Positions 1-7,309 of a stretch of DNA of 43,889 bases are shown here, piece after piece. Positions within the stretch are counted from its first letter, which is position 1, and every line of letters starts with the position of its first letter. Under the pieces are notes generated by a model. It was not told where the DNA came from, ran no database searches, and saw only the letters and a list, made by a program, of their open reading frames with translations. Source of the DNA: an uncultured Porphyromonadaceae bacterium (GTDB lineage: Bacteria > Bacteroidota > Bacteroidia > Bacteroidales > Muribaculaceae); the NCBI GenBank assembly GCA_947178245.1, contig CAMWXO010000001.1:1-43889 (forward strand), in the 5' to 3' direction. The position numbers and the translations under genes were made by a program.

Positions 1-199
1 TGGATAAGTGATGCCGGAAACTGAAAAAGGCCTCGCGGGGAACTGTTTTTTATCTAAATTCTGACATTCGCCACCGGATTTGAATGTATCGAGCCGAACG
101 TACGGTGCAGTAGCGAGGGGGACTTGTGAACCGTAATGGAGGGTATGTGTGTTATAATCATAAATAAATCTGATTGCACTATAAATACCCCTCAAATCT

Positions 200-1126
200 A
201 TGGAATATGACTATATATGCTCATCAAGGGCGGAATTGACCGGACGGATCGGGTCGGTCATAAACGGGGCTGTGGAGAGGCTTTCATCCATGTCGGCTGA
301 AGAGAGACGGATTACACCTGCCTCATGCGGGCCTCTGCCATCGGTGGAGGCGGTGCACGAAATATTGTCGCTTGTGAAGACTGTGATGTTTCCTGAGTTT
401 CATGACATCTATCACGGCACCCGTGCCATGGAGAAGGCGCGGCTCTCTGTCAGTGCCGAAAGACTTTTCAGGAGTCTTTCCAAGGAAATAGGCCATGCCC
501 TGTTCCAGAAGAATCCTGATTGCGGATCGTCTTGTGCAGCGGAGAAGGGCATCGAACTGGCGCTGGTAATAATTGAACGACTTCCTGAGATAAAGAGGTT
601 GCTATATACCGACGTGCAGGCTATCTTCGACAATGATCCTGCCACGGAAGATTTCGGAGAGATAATCCTCAGTTATCCCGTGGTTCACGCGATGGTTCAC
701 TATCGGTTTGCTCATGAACTTCTGAGAGCAGGAGTGCCGGTGCTTCCCCGCATCATAACGGAACTTGCCCATTCTGATACGGGTATAGACATCAACCCGG
801 GCGCCACTATCGGGGAATATTTCGCTATTGACCACGGCACGGGCGTCGTGATAGGCGAGACGTGCATAATCGGTAATCATGTGACATTATATCAGGGCGT
901 TACTCTTGGCGCAAGAAACTTCACCCTCAACGGCGAGGGACATCCCATCAACGTTCCGCGTCACCCAATACTTGAAGATCATGTCACTGTCTATGCCAAC
1001 GCCACGATACTTGGCAGGATTACCGTTGGACATGATACGATAGTGGGCGGAAACGTATGGCTGACGAAATCAGTGCCTCCGCATTCGAGAGTGCTGCAGA
1101 AAAACGCCGAGTTTACCGTGAGATAG
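200..1126 (+). CDS. cysE: Serine O-acetyltransferase
   Basis: This enzyme acetylates L-serine with acetyl-CoA to give O-acetylserine, the first step of cytoplasmic cysteine synthesis. The 308-residue protein has an alpha-helical N-terminal half (about 1-170) and a left-handed beta-helix of hexapeptide repeats (about 190-295). The catalytic His is in IDHGTG (His212), with the partner Asp in GIDINPGA (Asp197); the loop GVTLGARN follows. It is longer than the 270-residue enterobacterial CysE because the N-terminal domain is extended, as in the longer serine acetyltransferases of Bacteroidota. The C-terminus is FTVR rather than the terminal Ile that docks into CysK in enterobacteria, so I would not assume a stable synthase complex. 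cysK follows 131 bases downstream on the same strand. I saw no convincing -7 box in the 199 bases upstream. Confidence 0.93.
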   Translation: MEYDYICSSRAELTGRIGSVINGAVERLSSMSAEERRITPASCGPLPSVEAVHEILSLVKTVMFPEFHDIYHGTRAMEKARLSVSAERLFRSLSKEIGHALFQKNPDCGSSCAAEKGIELALVIIERLPEIKRLLYTDVQAIFDNDPATEDFGEIILSYPVVHAMVHYRFAHELLRAGVPVLPRIITELAHSDTGIDINPGATIGEYFAIDHGTGVVIGETCIIGNHVTLYQGVTLGARNFTLNGEGHPINVPRHPILEDHVTVYANATILGRITVGHDTIVGGNVWLTKSVPPHSRVLQKNAEFTVR

Positions 1127-1257
1127 CTATTCCCTCCAAACTCTCCACTCCCAACTATAATCAGACAAAATTACGTTAATCTCCAGAGGTCAAAATCAAT
1201 TTAAGTTGATCTTGTGAGAAATTAAACTATTTATAACCCACCTAAATACTAAAGTCA

Positions 1258-2175
1258 ATGAAGATATATGAATCCATACGTGAACTGATAGGAAACACCC
1301 CTCTTATTGAAGCAAGGAATATTGAAAGAGATGAGAATCTGAAGGCCCGTATATTGCTGAAGGTCGAGGCGTTCAATCCCGGCGGCAGCGTGAAAGACCG
1401 TATAGCAAAAGCAATGATCGACGATGCCGAGGCGTCAGGACGTCTGAAACCCGGAGGAACCATTATTGAGCCTACGAGCGGTAACACCGGAATCGGTCTT
1501 ACCTGGATCGGAATGTCGAAGGGCTACCGCGTGGTCATCTGCATGCCTGAGACCATGAGCGACGAGCGAAAGAAGATCCTCTCCGCCATGGGCGCGGAAC
1601 TCGTGCTCACTTCCGGTAAGGATGGCATGAAGGGTGCGATCGCGAAAGCGCGGGAACTCAGCGATGAGATTCCCGGAAGTGTGGTTATGAGCCAGTTTGA
1701 TAATCCTGCCAATCCTGAGATTCACTCTGTCACCACTGCCGAGGAGATTTGGCGGGATACAGATGGCGTTGTCGATATATTCGTTGCCGGCGTAGGAACG
1801 GGAGGAACACTCTCCGGAACCGCGAGAACACTAAGGAAATATAACCCTGAGATGCTGGTGGTGGCTGTGGAGCCCGATAGATCACCGGTGATTTCCGGCG
1901 GTCAGGCGGGGCCGCATAAAATCCAGGGAATAGGAGCGGGGTTCATTCCCGGCAACTATGATGGTTCGCTGGTCGACGTAGTAATGCGAATCTCTGATGA
2001 AGAGGCGTTTGAATGCCAGCGTATGCTTGCAAGGAAGGAAGGTATCTTTGCGGGTATATCTTCAGGAGCGGCATTTGCAGCCGCCTTGAAGGAGGCTCGG
2101 AAAGAGGAGAACGAGGGCAAGACCATCGTGGTCATCCTTCCTGACACTGGCGAGCGCTATCTCTCGATGCTGTAG
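1258..2175 (+). CDS. cysK: Cysteine synthase A (O-acetylserine sulfhydrylase)
   Basis: A PLP enzyme that replaces the acetyl group of O-acetylserine with sulfide to give L-cysteine. The PLP lysine is in NPGGSVKDR (Lys46). The substrate loop is EPTSGNTG (71-78), the phosphate-binding glycine loop is GVGTGGTLSG, and ISSGAA lies near the C-terminus. The length of 305 residues is normal for CysK or CysM. The gene follows cysE, whose product is its substrate, so the pair covers serine to cysteine. The 131-base gap could hold a second promoter, but I could not identify one. A strong hairpin ends the unit. Confidence 0.95.
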   Translation: MKIYESIRELIGNTPLIEARNIERDENLKARILLKVEAFNPGGSVKDRIAKAMIDDAEASGRLKPGGTIIEPTSGNTGIGLTWIGMSKGYRVVICMPETMSDERKKILSAMGAELVLTSGKDGMKGAIAKARELSDEIPGSVVMSQFDNPANPEIHSVTTAEEIWRDTDGVVDIFVAGVGTGGTLSGTARTLRKYNPEMLVVAVEPDRSPVISGGQAGPHKIQGIGAGFIPGNYDGSLVDVVMRISDEEAFECQRMLARKEGIFAGISSGAAFAAALKEARKEENEGKTIVVILPDTGERYLSML

Positions 2176-2242
2176 GTGAATCATTATCCTGAAAAGGAAT
2201 TTATGCACCCGATAATGCTTCGGGGAGTATTCAATACGATAA

Positions 2243-2276
2243 AAGGCTTTAAGGGTAATTGCGCCCTTAAAGCCTT
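2243..2276. terminator. Bidirectional hairpin terminator after cysK
   Basis: A perfect 13-base inverted repeat (AAGGCTTTAAGGG at 2243-2255, CCCTTAAAGCCTT at 2264-2276) encloses an 8-base loop. AAAA-rich sequence lies on the left and ATTT on the right, so it can end transcription from cysK on + and from yhcH on -. It sits between the convergent stop codons. Confidence 0.85.
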
Positions 2277-2298
2277 ATTTCATAAGAGTGTTGTGCGA

Positions 2299-2841
2299 TT
2301 ATTTTGCGTATTCTATCTTGCCTACGGCCTTGCGGCTCGGGCCCGCATGCTCGTGAGCCCTCACCGAGGGCTGGTGCATGTCTTTCGGGAAGTATAGGAA
2401 GAAGGTGTCGTGGGGAGCGGGCACGTATGATATGGGCTCGTCTGTGGTGTAGTTGGTCTTGTCTTTCACGGCGTCGTACGGCCCCGTGGGGATGACATGG
2501 CCGGCGAGGCCCATGAGTTCGTCGCCTTCAAAGGTATATTGCAGGTCGATGAAATTCTCATGGCTCTCTATCTTGGTGTCTTCAGCACTTTTGGGAGTGT
2601 ATTCCAGGATATTGACCCAGAGGCGTCCGGGCACGATATCATGTTTGCCAGCGGCTACGGTCTTGAGATCTGTATTTTTCAGCCAGACGAAAAGTGCGTC
2701 CCAGAGTTCGGGATTTGCGGCATACTGCTCGGCAAATTCCACAGCGTCGATGGTCGGGTCGGCTTTCAGTTCCAGCCCTTTGGCCCATGCGCGGCTGTCT
2801 ACCCACGCCTGAGCCTCTTCTTTAGTGAATGTCTTCTTCAT
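2299..2841 (-). CDS. YhcH/YjgK/YiaL family (DUF386) protein
   Basis: A 180-residue cupin-fold protein of the YhcH/YjgK/YiaL family. Members occur in operons for sialic acid, 2,3-diketogulonate and other unusual sugar acids, and are thought to act as sugar or sugar-acid anomerases or isomerases; their exact reactions are often unknown. Visible family features are the central HENFIDLQYTFEG segment, with a candidate metal-binding His, and FFLYFPKDMHQPSV near the C-terminus with the second conserved His. It is the last gene of the - strand run that starts at 7213, but a 220-base repeat array separates it from uxuA, so its expression may be set by that array. The family call is solid; the substrate is unknown, and a sugar acid from the neighbouring pathway is the natural guess. 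Confidence 0.85.
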   Translation of the reverse strand: MKKTFTKEEAQAWVDSRAWAKGLELKADPTIDAVEFAEQYAANPELWDALFVWLKNTDLKTVAAGKHDIVPGRLWVNILEYTPKSAEDTKIESHENFIDLQYTFEGDELMGLAGHVIPTGPYDAVKDKTNYTTDEPISYVPAPHDTFFLYFPKDMHQPSVRAHEHAGPSRKAVGKIEYAK

Positions 2842-2850
2842 ATTGTTGAT

Positions 2851-3075
2851 GAGGTTTAGGTAGTTTAGTAAGGTTTAAATAGTTTAAATGGTTTAGGAAG
2901 TTTAGTAAGGTTTAAATAGTTTAGGAAGTTTAGAATGGTTTAAATGGTTTAGGTAGTTTAGAATGGTTTAAATGGTTTAGGAAGTTTAAAATCGAACTAA
3001 ACTCATTAAACCTCATTAAACCACTTAAACCACTTAAACCTTTTAAACTTTATTAAACCACTTAAACTTTTAAAC
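2851..3075. repeat. Mirrored GTTTA / TAAAC repeat array
   Basis: The left arm (about 2853-2990) has about 15 GTTTA units spaced 9-10 bases apart, with linkers such as GGAA, AATG and AATA. The right arm (about 2996-3075) has about nine TAAAC units at similar spacing. The arms are reverse complements in character, so a transcript could fold into long, slippery hairpins with many registers. The right arm runs into uxuA and supplies its last codons. The spacing is too short and irregular for CRISPR. Smaller GTTTA- or GTTTGAA-type tracts appear at 7231-7250 and 37440-37470. Confidence 0.9.
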
Positions 3076-4228
3076 TGTTTACGGTTGCCATGATTCCGCC
3101 CACCATGCCGAGCGCGAGCATACGGCCATGGAAGGAGTAGCCGGCATTGTATCCCATCTTCTCGTCGCCGAGCATGAGGGGAGCGTGATCCACACGCATC
3201 GGCACGTCGGGACGTAGTGTCTCGAAAGTCTTTACCACGTCAATCAGGCGCGGATCGAGGTGAGACGACTCCTTGAAGTCTCCGTTAGGCTGCGGCTGGC
3301 AGATGCGGGCATGCACGAAATGTGTGCGGTCGGCATATTTCTTTGCGAGAGCGGGAACGTCGTTGTGCGCGCCCGCGCTCAGGCTGCCCGCGCAGAATGT
3401 CAGGCCGTTGTGAGGATTCGGCACTGCATCGAGAAATGCCTGAATGTCGGCATCGCAGGTCACGATGCGCGGCAGTCCGAGTATCTGCATCGGAGGGTCG
3501 TCGGGATGCACGCACATGTTGATGTCATATTCATCGCATACCGGCATGATGGCATTTAGGAAGTATGCCATGTTCTCGCGCAGCTTCTTTGCATCGATGC
3601 CTTTGTAGAGGTCGAGCAGGGAGCGGAATTTCTCAACGGGTTTCAGATCTTTCTCAGAGATGTTGCCGTTGACGAATCCCTGTGTCTTCACGATGATGTT
3701 GTCTACCAGTCGCTTCTCCGCTTCCGCGTCCATGCGCGGAGCCACTTCCTCGCGCATCCGGCGCAGGGTCTCCTCGTCATAGTCCTTCTCGGCGTCCTCG
3801 CGCTTCAGGATATGGATGTCGAAATATGCGAATTCGGCGCGGTTGAAGTAGAGGTTGGAAGTCCCGTCGGGGTTGGGATATTCCAGTTCGGTACGTGCCC
3901 AGTCGAGCACCGGCATGAAGTTGTAGCAGATGGTCTTCACTCCGGCTTTCCCGAGATTGGCGAGGCTTATCTTGTAGTTCTCGATCAGTTGGTCGCGGTC
4001 GGGGCCGCCATATTTTATCGACTCGCTCACCGGAAGGCTTTCGACTACGCTCCAGCGCAGACCGTGGCTTTCGATATAGTCCTTCATCTTATTGACTTCC
4101 TCCTCAGTCCACACCTCTCCGTTGGGGATATGGTGGAGCGCTGTGACGATGCCTTCCACACCTATCTGTCGGAGCATGTCGAGGGTAATCTTATCGTTGG
4201 GTCCGAACCAACGCCATGTCTTTTCCAT
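3062..4228 (-). CDS. uxuA: Mannonate dehydratase
   Basis: Dehydrates D-mannonate to 2-keto-3-deoxy-D-gluconate (KDG) in the cytoplasmic hexuronate pathway. The 388-residue length and motifs fit UxuA: the N-terminal WRWFGPNDKITL, ALHHIPNGEVWTEEE, the CVHPDDPP metal-site region, TFCAGSLSAG, the FVHARI strand and RVDHAPLM near the end. The 3' end lies inside the repeat array, and the final residues (NSLKV) are written by GTTTA/TAAAC units, so the repeat may have replaced the native C-terminus. A zinc dehydrogenase, a lactonase-like protein and an aldo/keto reductase lie upstream on the same strand. No uxuB or uxaC is present in this window, so D-mannonate must come through enzymes encoded elsewhere. 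Confidence 0.95.
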   Translation of the reverse strand: MEKTWRWFGPNDKITLDMLRQIGVEGIVTALHHIPNGEVWTEEEVNKMKDYIESHGLRWSVVESLPVSESIKYGGPDRDQLIENYKISLANLGKAGVKTICYNFMPVLDWARTELEYPNPDGTSNLYFNRAEFAYFDIHILKREDAEKDYDEETLRRMREEVAPRMDAEAEKRLVDNIIVKTQGFVNGNISEKDLKPVEKFRSLLDLYKGIDAKKLRENMAYFLNAIMPVCDEYDINMCVHPDDPPMQILGLPRIVTCDADIQAFLDAVPNPHNGLTFCAGSLSAGAHNDVPALAKKYADRTHFVHARICQPQPNGDFKESSHLDPRLIDVVKTFETLRPDVPMRVDHAPLMLGDEKMGYNAGYSFHGRMLALGMVGGIMATVNSLKV

Positions 4229-4283
4229 AAATATGTATTGTCGGTTAGTTATGATTGTCTTGCTTGGCCAGATCGGTCATCAA

Positions 4284-5306
4284 TCAGTTGAAATCCACGA
4301 GTATGCGGAATACGTCGCCCCGGTGGGAATCCCAGTATTCCAGAATCTCGGCCGCACCTTCGGGCCGGACGATAGCCGACACGAGGGCGTCTACAGGGCA
4401 CTCGCCACGCATGAGATATCGCTTTACGGCTTCAAAATCTTCCGGAAGCGCGTTGCGCGATCCGCGTATGTCAAGTTCCTTCTGCACGAACAGTTTGGTC
4501 TGGAATGTCACCGGCTGGGCGGAATATCCGATACACACCACGCGCCCGGCAAACGACACTTCATTGACGGCGAGATTGTATGTGAACGGAGCTCCTACCG
4601 CTTCTATCACCACATCGGGGCCGTCGCCGCAGGTGATCTGCTGCAATTGGTCATGGAAGTCTTCTTTCGTGGAGTCAAGACCGTAGGCGGCGCCCAGACT
4701 TTTGGCGAGTTCAAGTTTTTTCTCATCAATGTCTACGGCTATGACTCTGGCTCCGCGCAGTGATGCCCTTACGATGGCGCCCAGGCCGATCATGCCGCAC
4801 CCGATCACCATCACGGTGTCGAGATCGGTGACCTCACCGCGTGAGACGGCATGGAAGCCCACGCTCATCGGCTCGATGAGTGCGCACTCTTTTACGCTCA
4901 GCCCCTCGGCTGCCACAATTTTCTGCCAGGGCACGGCTATATATTCCGACATGGCGCCGTGGCGCTGCACTCCCAGAGTCTGATTGTCGCGGCATGTGTT
5001 GGGGCGGCGTTTACGGCACGGCGGGCATTTTCCGCAGGCCGTGTAGGGATTCACCGTCACGCTCATGCCTTTCGTGAAGAGACCGGCGGGAACGTCCGCC
5101 CCGATCTCCTCAACCACGCCTCCTATCTCATGGCCCGGCACCACCGGTGAGATGGCGAGTTGGTTTTTACCCAGATATGTGTTAAGGTCAGACCCGCAGA
5201 AGCCTACGTAGCCTATTTTCACGAGCACCTCATCGGCCTTCAGTTCAGGCTTCGGGCGCTCGGTGACCGAGACTTTGCCCGGGCCTTCAATCAATATTGT
5301 CTTCAT
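4284..5306 (-). CDS. Zinc-dependent sugar-acid dehydrogenase, LgoD/L-gulonate dehydrogenase-like
   Basis: A medium-chain dehydrogenase of 340 residues. Catalytic zinc ligands are visible as Cys37 (GFCGSD), His59-Glu60 (PGHE) and Glu145. The structural zinc site is the four-Cys lobe Cys91, Cys94, Cys97 and Cys105. The NAD-binding turn is VIGCGMIGLG (168-176). The C-terminal GSRNALPEDF segment recalls E. coli L-galactonate 5-dehydrogenase (YjjN/LgoD), also 340 residues, and its L-gulonate 5-dehydrogenase relatives. That comparison is from memory, not a search. The expected product would be D-tagaturonate from L-galactonate, or D-fructuronate from L-gulonate; both feed UxuA after a reduction, tagaturonate also after epimerisation. 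A sorbitol/threonine dehydrogenase-type activity is the alternative. It lies 55 bases upstream of uxuA. Confidence 0.8.
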   Translation of the reverse strand: MKTILIEGPGKVSVTERPKPELKADEVLVKIGYVGFCGSDLNTYLGKNQLAISPVVPGHEIGGVVEEIGADVPAGLFTKGMSVTVNPYTACGKCPPCRKRRPNTCRDNQTLGVQRHGAMSEYIAVPWQKIVAAEGLSVKECALIEPMSVGFHAVSRGEVTDLDTVMVIGCGMIGLGAIVRASLRGARVIAVDIDEKKLELAKSLGAAYGLDSTKEDFHDQLQQITCGDGPDVVIEAVGAPFTYNLAVNEVSFAGRVVCIGYSAQPVTFQTKLFVQKELDIRGSRNALPEDFEAVKRYLMRGECPVDALVSAIVRPEGAAEILEYWDSHRGDVFRILVDFN

Positions 5307-5345
5307 TGTCAGGTGTTATTGAAGTTCAAAATTCAAAATTACATT

Positions 5346-6275
5346 TTATTCCGACATGTTCTTGATGTAGGGAAGATCAGGGAGCTCTCCGAAGCCGTAG
5401 AAAGACTTTGCGTTGCCGCCCAGGAATGCCCTTTTCTCATCCATGCTGAGCAAGTCGCTCTTCACGATGAAGTCGTAACTCATCCGGTAGGTGATGGCCG
5501 TGATCGTGCGTGGATAGTCTGATCCCCACATAAGTTTGTCGATTCCCACCATATCGGCGGCTTTCCTTATGGCCTCCACCGCTCCCCTGAAGGGATAGAA
5601 CTCGGAATTGAAGAGCCAGGTTATGCCTCCCGATTCAATCCTGACGTTGTCATGGCGGGCGAGCCTGATCTGCTCGAGCCAGTCTCCGCACGTCACCATC
5701 CCGAAGTGCCCAATAGCTATCTTCAGGCCCGGAAAGCGAGCTATGACGTCTTCCATCTCCTTCACCTGCACGTCGCCCGGAGCGAGAGTGACCGAAAGTA
5801 TGGCCCCCTTCTTTTCCATGATGGCAAACATATCGAGCATCTCTCCCGAATTGAGCCATACACGCCTCCCTTCTTCAAGCGGAAGCCTGTGGGCGGGAAT
5901 CGCTATGGCGCGGAATCCGCTGTCGAGCAGGCCGGCGGCCTCCTCTGCGAAGCCGGGCTTCAGGTAATCGCACATGCCGCAGCAGAGGAAGCGCTCGGGA
6001 TACTGACGCTGTACCGTCTCGAGATATTCATTCTGATTTCCGTCTATAAACTCCTGGGTCACGACCGCGGCCGCCACCTGCGCGTAGTCCATGTTGGAGA
6101 GGAAGACCTCGGCGCTGTTGCGGCCATCTATCATGAAGGGGGGCAGCATCTGCCTTATCTCGCCGAAAAATTCCGCCCGGCCGTTGGGAAGTTGTCTCAC
6201 GCGGCCGCCCTGCACCTCGGAGTTCTGGCTCAGCCAGAGATGGGCGTGGGCGTCTATGATCTGAAACTCAGCCAT
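5346..6275 (-). CDS. Amidohydrolase family 2 protein, probable sugar-lactone hydrolase
   Basis: A TIM-barrel amidohydrolase. The HxH metal motif is in IIDAHAHLW at the N-terminus, with conserved AIGHFG and a C-terminal WGSDYPRT carrying the catalytic Asp. The COG3618/COG2159 group includes L-fucono-, L-rhamnono- and L-galactono-lactonases. Its position directly after an aldose dehydrogenase-like gene and before a sugar-acid dehydrogenase suggests it opens the aldonolactone. I start it at the ATG at 6275 (309 residues); a GTG at 6284 would add three residues and overlap the upstream stop as GTGA. Either way it is tightly coupled to the aldo/keto reductase. Members of this superfamily can also be decarboxylases, so the substrate is inferred from context. 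Confidence 0.8.
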   Translation of the reverse strand: MAEFQIIDAHAHLWLSQNSEVQGGRVRQLPNGRAEFFGEIRQMLPPFMIDGRNSAEVFLSNMDYAQVAAAVVTQEFIDGNQNEYLETVQRQYPERFLCCGMCDYLKPGFAEEAAGLLDSGFRAIAIPAHRLPLEEGRRVWLNSGEMLDMFAIMEKKGAILSVTLAPGDVQVKEMEDVIARFPGLKIAIGHFGMVTCGDWLEQIRLARHDNVRIESGGITWLFNSEFYPFRGAVEAIRKAADMVGIDKLMWGSDYPRTITAITYRMSYDFIVKSDLLSMDEKRAFLGGNAKSFYGFGELPDLPYIKNMSE

Positions 6276-6280
6276 CGGGG

Positions 6281-7213
6281 TCACGAATTTTTCCAGCTGA
6301 CGCGCTGCTGATCGCCGATTATCTCCTGCACTTTCCTCACGAGCTCTTCAGGAGCCTTCTCCTCAACGTAGGCTATGTTGCGCTTCACGTTGTCGGGATT
6401 TGCCGAGCTGAAGAGGGTCGTGGCTATGCGCGGATTGTCTACTGAATACTGCAGGGCGAGTTTCTCGATAGGATATCCGGCTTCACGGCAGTATTCCGCA
6501 GCCTTGCGGCAGGCTTCCACGAGAGCCTCCGGAGCCGGGTGCCAGTCGGGCACGCCTCTGCTCGAGAGCAGTCCCATCGATAGGGGAGAGGCATTGATCA
6601 CGCCTATGCCGCGTTCCTCGAAAAAGGGGAGGAAATCTATGAGTTTGTCGTCGTTCAGGGAATAGTGGCAGAAATTAAGAATGCTCTCCACCATGCCGGG
6701 CGCAGTGTGCTCCACCACCCACTTCAGGTTTTCGAGCTGAAGGTCGGTGATGCCCACGTGGCTCACTATGCCCTTGTCGCGCAGCGAGACGAGGGCGGGC
6801 AGGGTCTCTTCGGCCACCTGCCGCAGATAGGCGAATTCTATGTCGTGCACATTTATGAGGTCGATATGGTCTATGCCGAGGCGATCCATGCTCTCCTCCA
6901 CGCTTCTGAGGGCCCGCTCGCCGGAGTAGTCCCACGTGTTTACGCCGTCTTTACCGTAGCGCCCAACTTTGGTGGAAAGGTAATATTTGTCGCGCGGAAT
7001 GCCTCGCAGGGCCTTGCCGAGCACGGTCTCGGCCTTGTAGTGGCCATAGTATGGCGACACGTCGATGAAGTTGATTCCTCCGTCGATGGCTGCATACACC
7101 GCTTCGATGGCGGCGCCCTCATCAATGTTCCTGAACACGCCTCCGAGCGACGATGCTCCGAAACTCAACTGCGACACTTTCATCCCGGTGCGCCCTATTT
7201 CTCTGTATTCCAT
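6281..7213 (-). CDS. Aldo/keto reductase, L-galactose (or L-fucose) dehydrogenase-like
   Basis: A 310-residue aldo/keto reductase. The catalytic tetrad is visible: Asp in FIDVSPYYG, Tyr in the same motif, Lys in STKVGR and His in NVHDIEF. Family landmarks from end to end resemble plant L-galactose dehydrogenase and bacterial L-fucose/D-threo-aldose dehydrogenases: GASSLGGVF, NFCHYSLND, INASPLSMGLL, WHPAPEAL and LALQYSVDN. These enzymes oxidise the aldose C1 to a lactone with NAD(P)+. It is the first gene of the sugar-acid cluster and overlaps or abuts the lactonase, which fits lactone formation followed by hydrolysis. A general AKR function is the alternative. A -7-like box lies 42 bases upstream. 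Confidence 0.82.
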   Translation of the reverse strand: MEYREIGRTGMKVSQLSFGASSLGGVFRNIDEGAAIEAVYAAIDGGINFIDVSPYYGHYKAETVLGKALRGIPRDKYYLSTKVGRYGKDGVNTWDYSGERALRSVEESMDRLGIDHIDLINVHDIEFAYLRQVAEETLPALVSLRDKGIVSHVGITDLQLENLKWVVEHTAPGMVESILNFCHYSLNDDKLIDFLPFFEERGIGVINASPLSMGLLSSRGVPDWHPAPEALVEACRKAAEYCREAGYPIEKLALQYSVDNPRIATTLFSSANPDNVKRNIAYVEEKAPEELVRKVQEIIGDQQRVSWKNS

Positions 7214-7254
7214 ATAGCTTAAAATTTCACGGATGGTTTGAATGGTTTGAAATG

Positions 7255-7262
7255 CAAATTTA
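7255..7262 (-). promoter_or_regulatory. Possible -7 box for the aldo/keto reductase operon
   Basis: Read on the - strand this is TAAATTTG, matching the Bacteroidota -7 consensus TAnnTTTG, 42 bases upstream of the AKR start. No TTTG is seen at the usual -33 distance, so the promoter is uncertain. The operon could also be read through from the GH2 gene 97 bases upstream. Confidence 0.45.
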
Positions 7263-7309
7263 TATAAAATATTTCATTTTTAAAAGGTTTTGTGAGGAAA
7301 CGTTCTCAT

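Noticed and set aside
2176..2397. A 73-codon + strand frame after cysK
   Set aside because: It runs through the terminator hairpin and into the convergent yhcH gene; no start signal or family resemblance.
2851..3075. Considered as a CRISPR array
   Set aside because: Units are about 9-10 bases, degenerate and contiguous, without spacers of 25-40 bases, and no cas genes are present.
7290..7308. AACGTT-centred possible LacI-type operator upstream of the AKR gene
   Set aside because: The palindrome does not extend beyond the central six bases, and no LacI-family gene is nearby.
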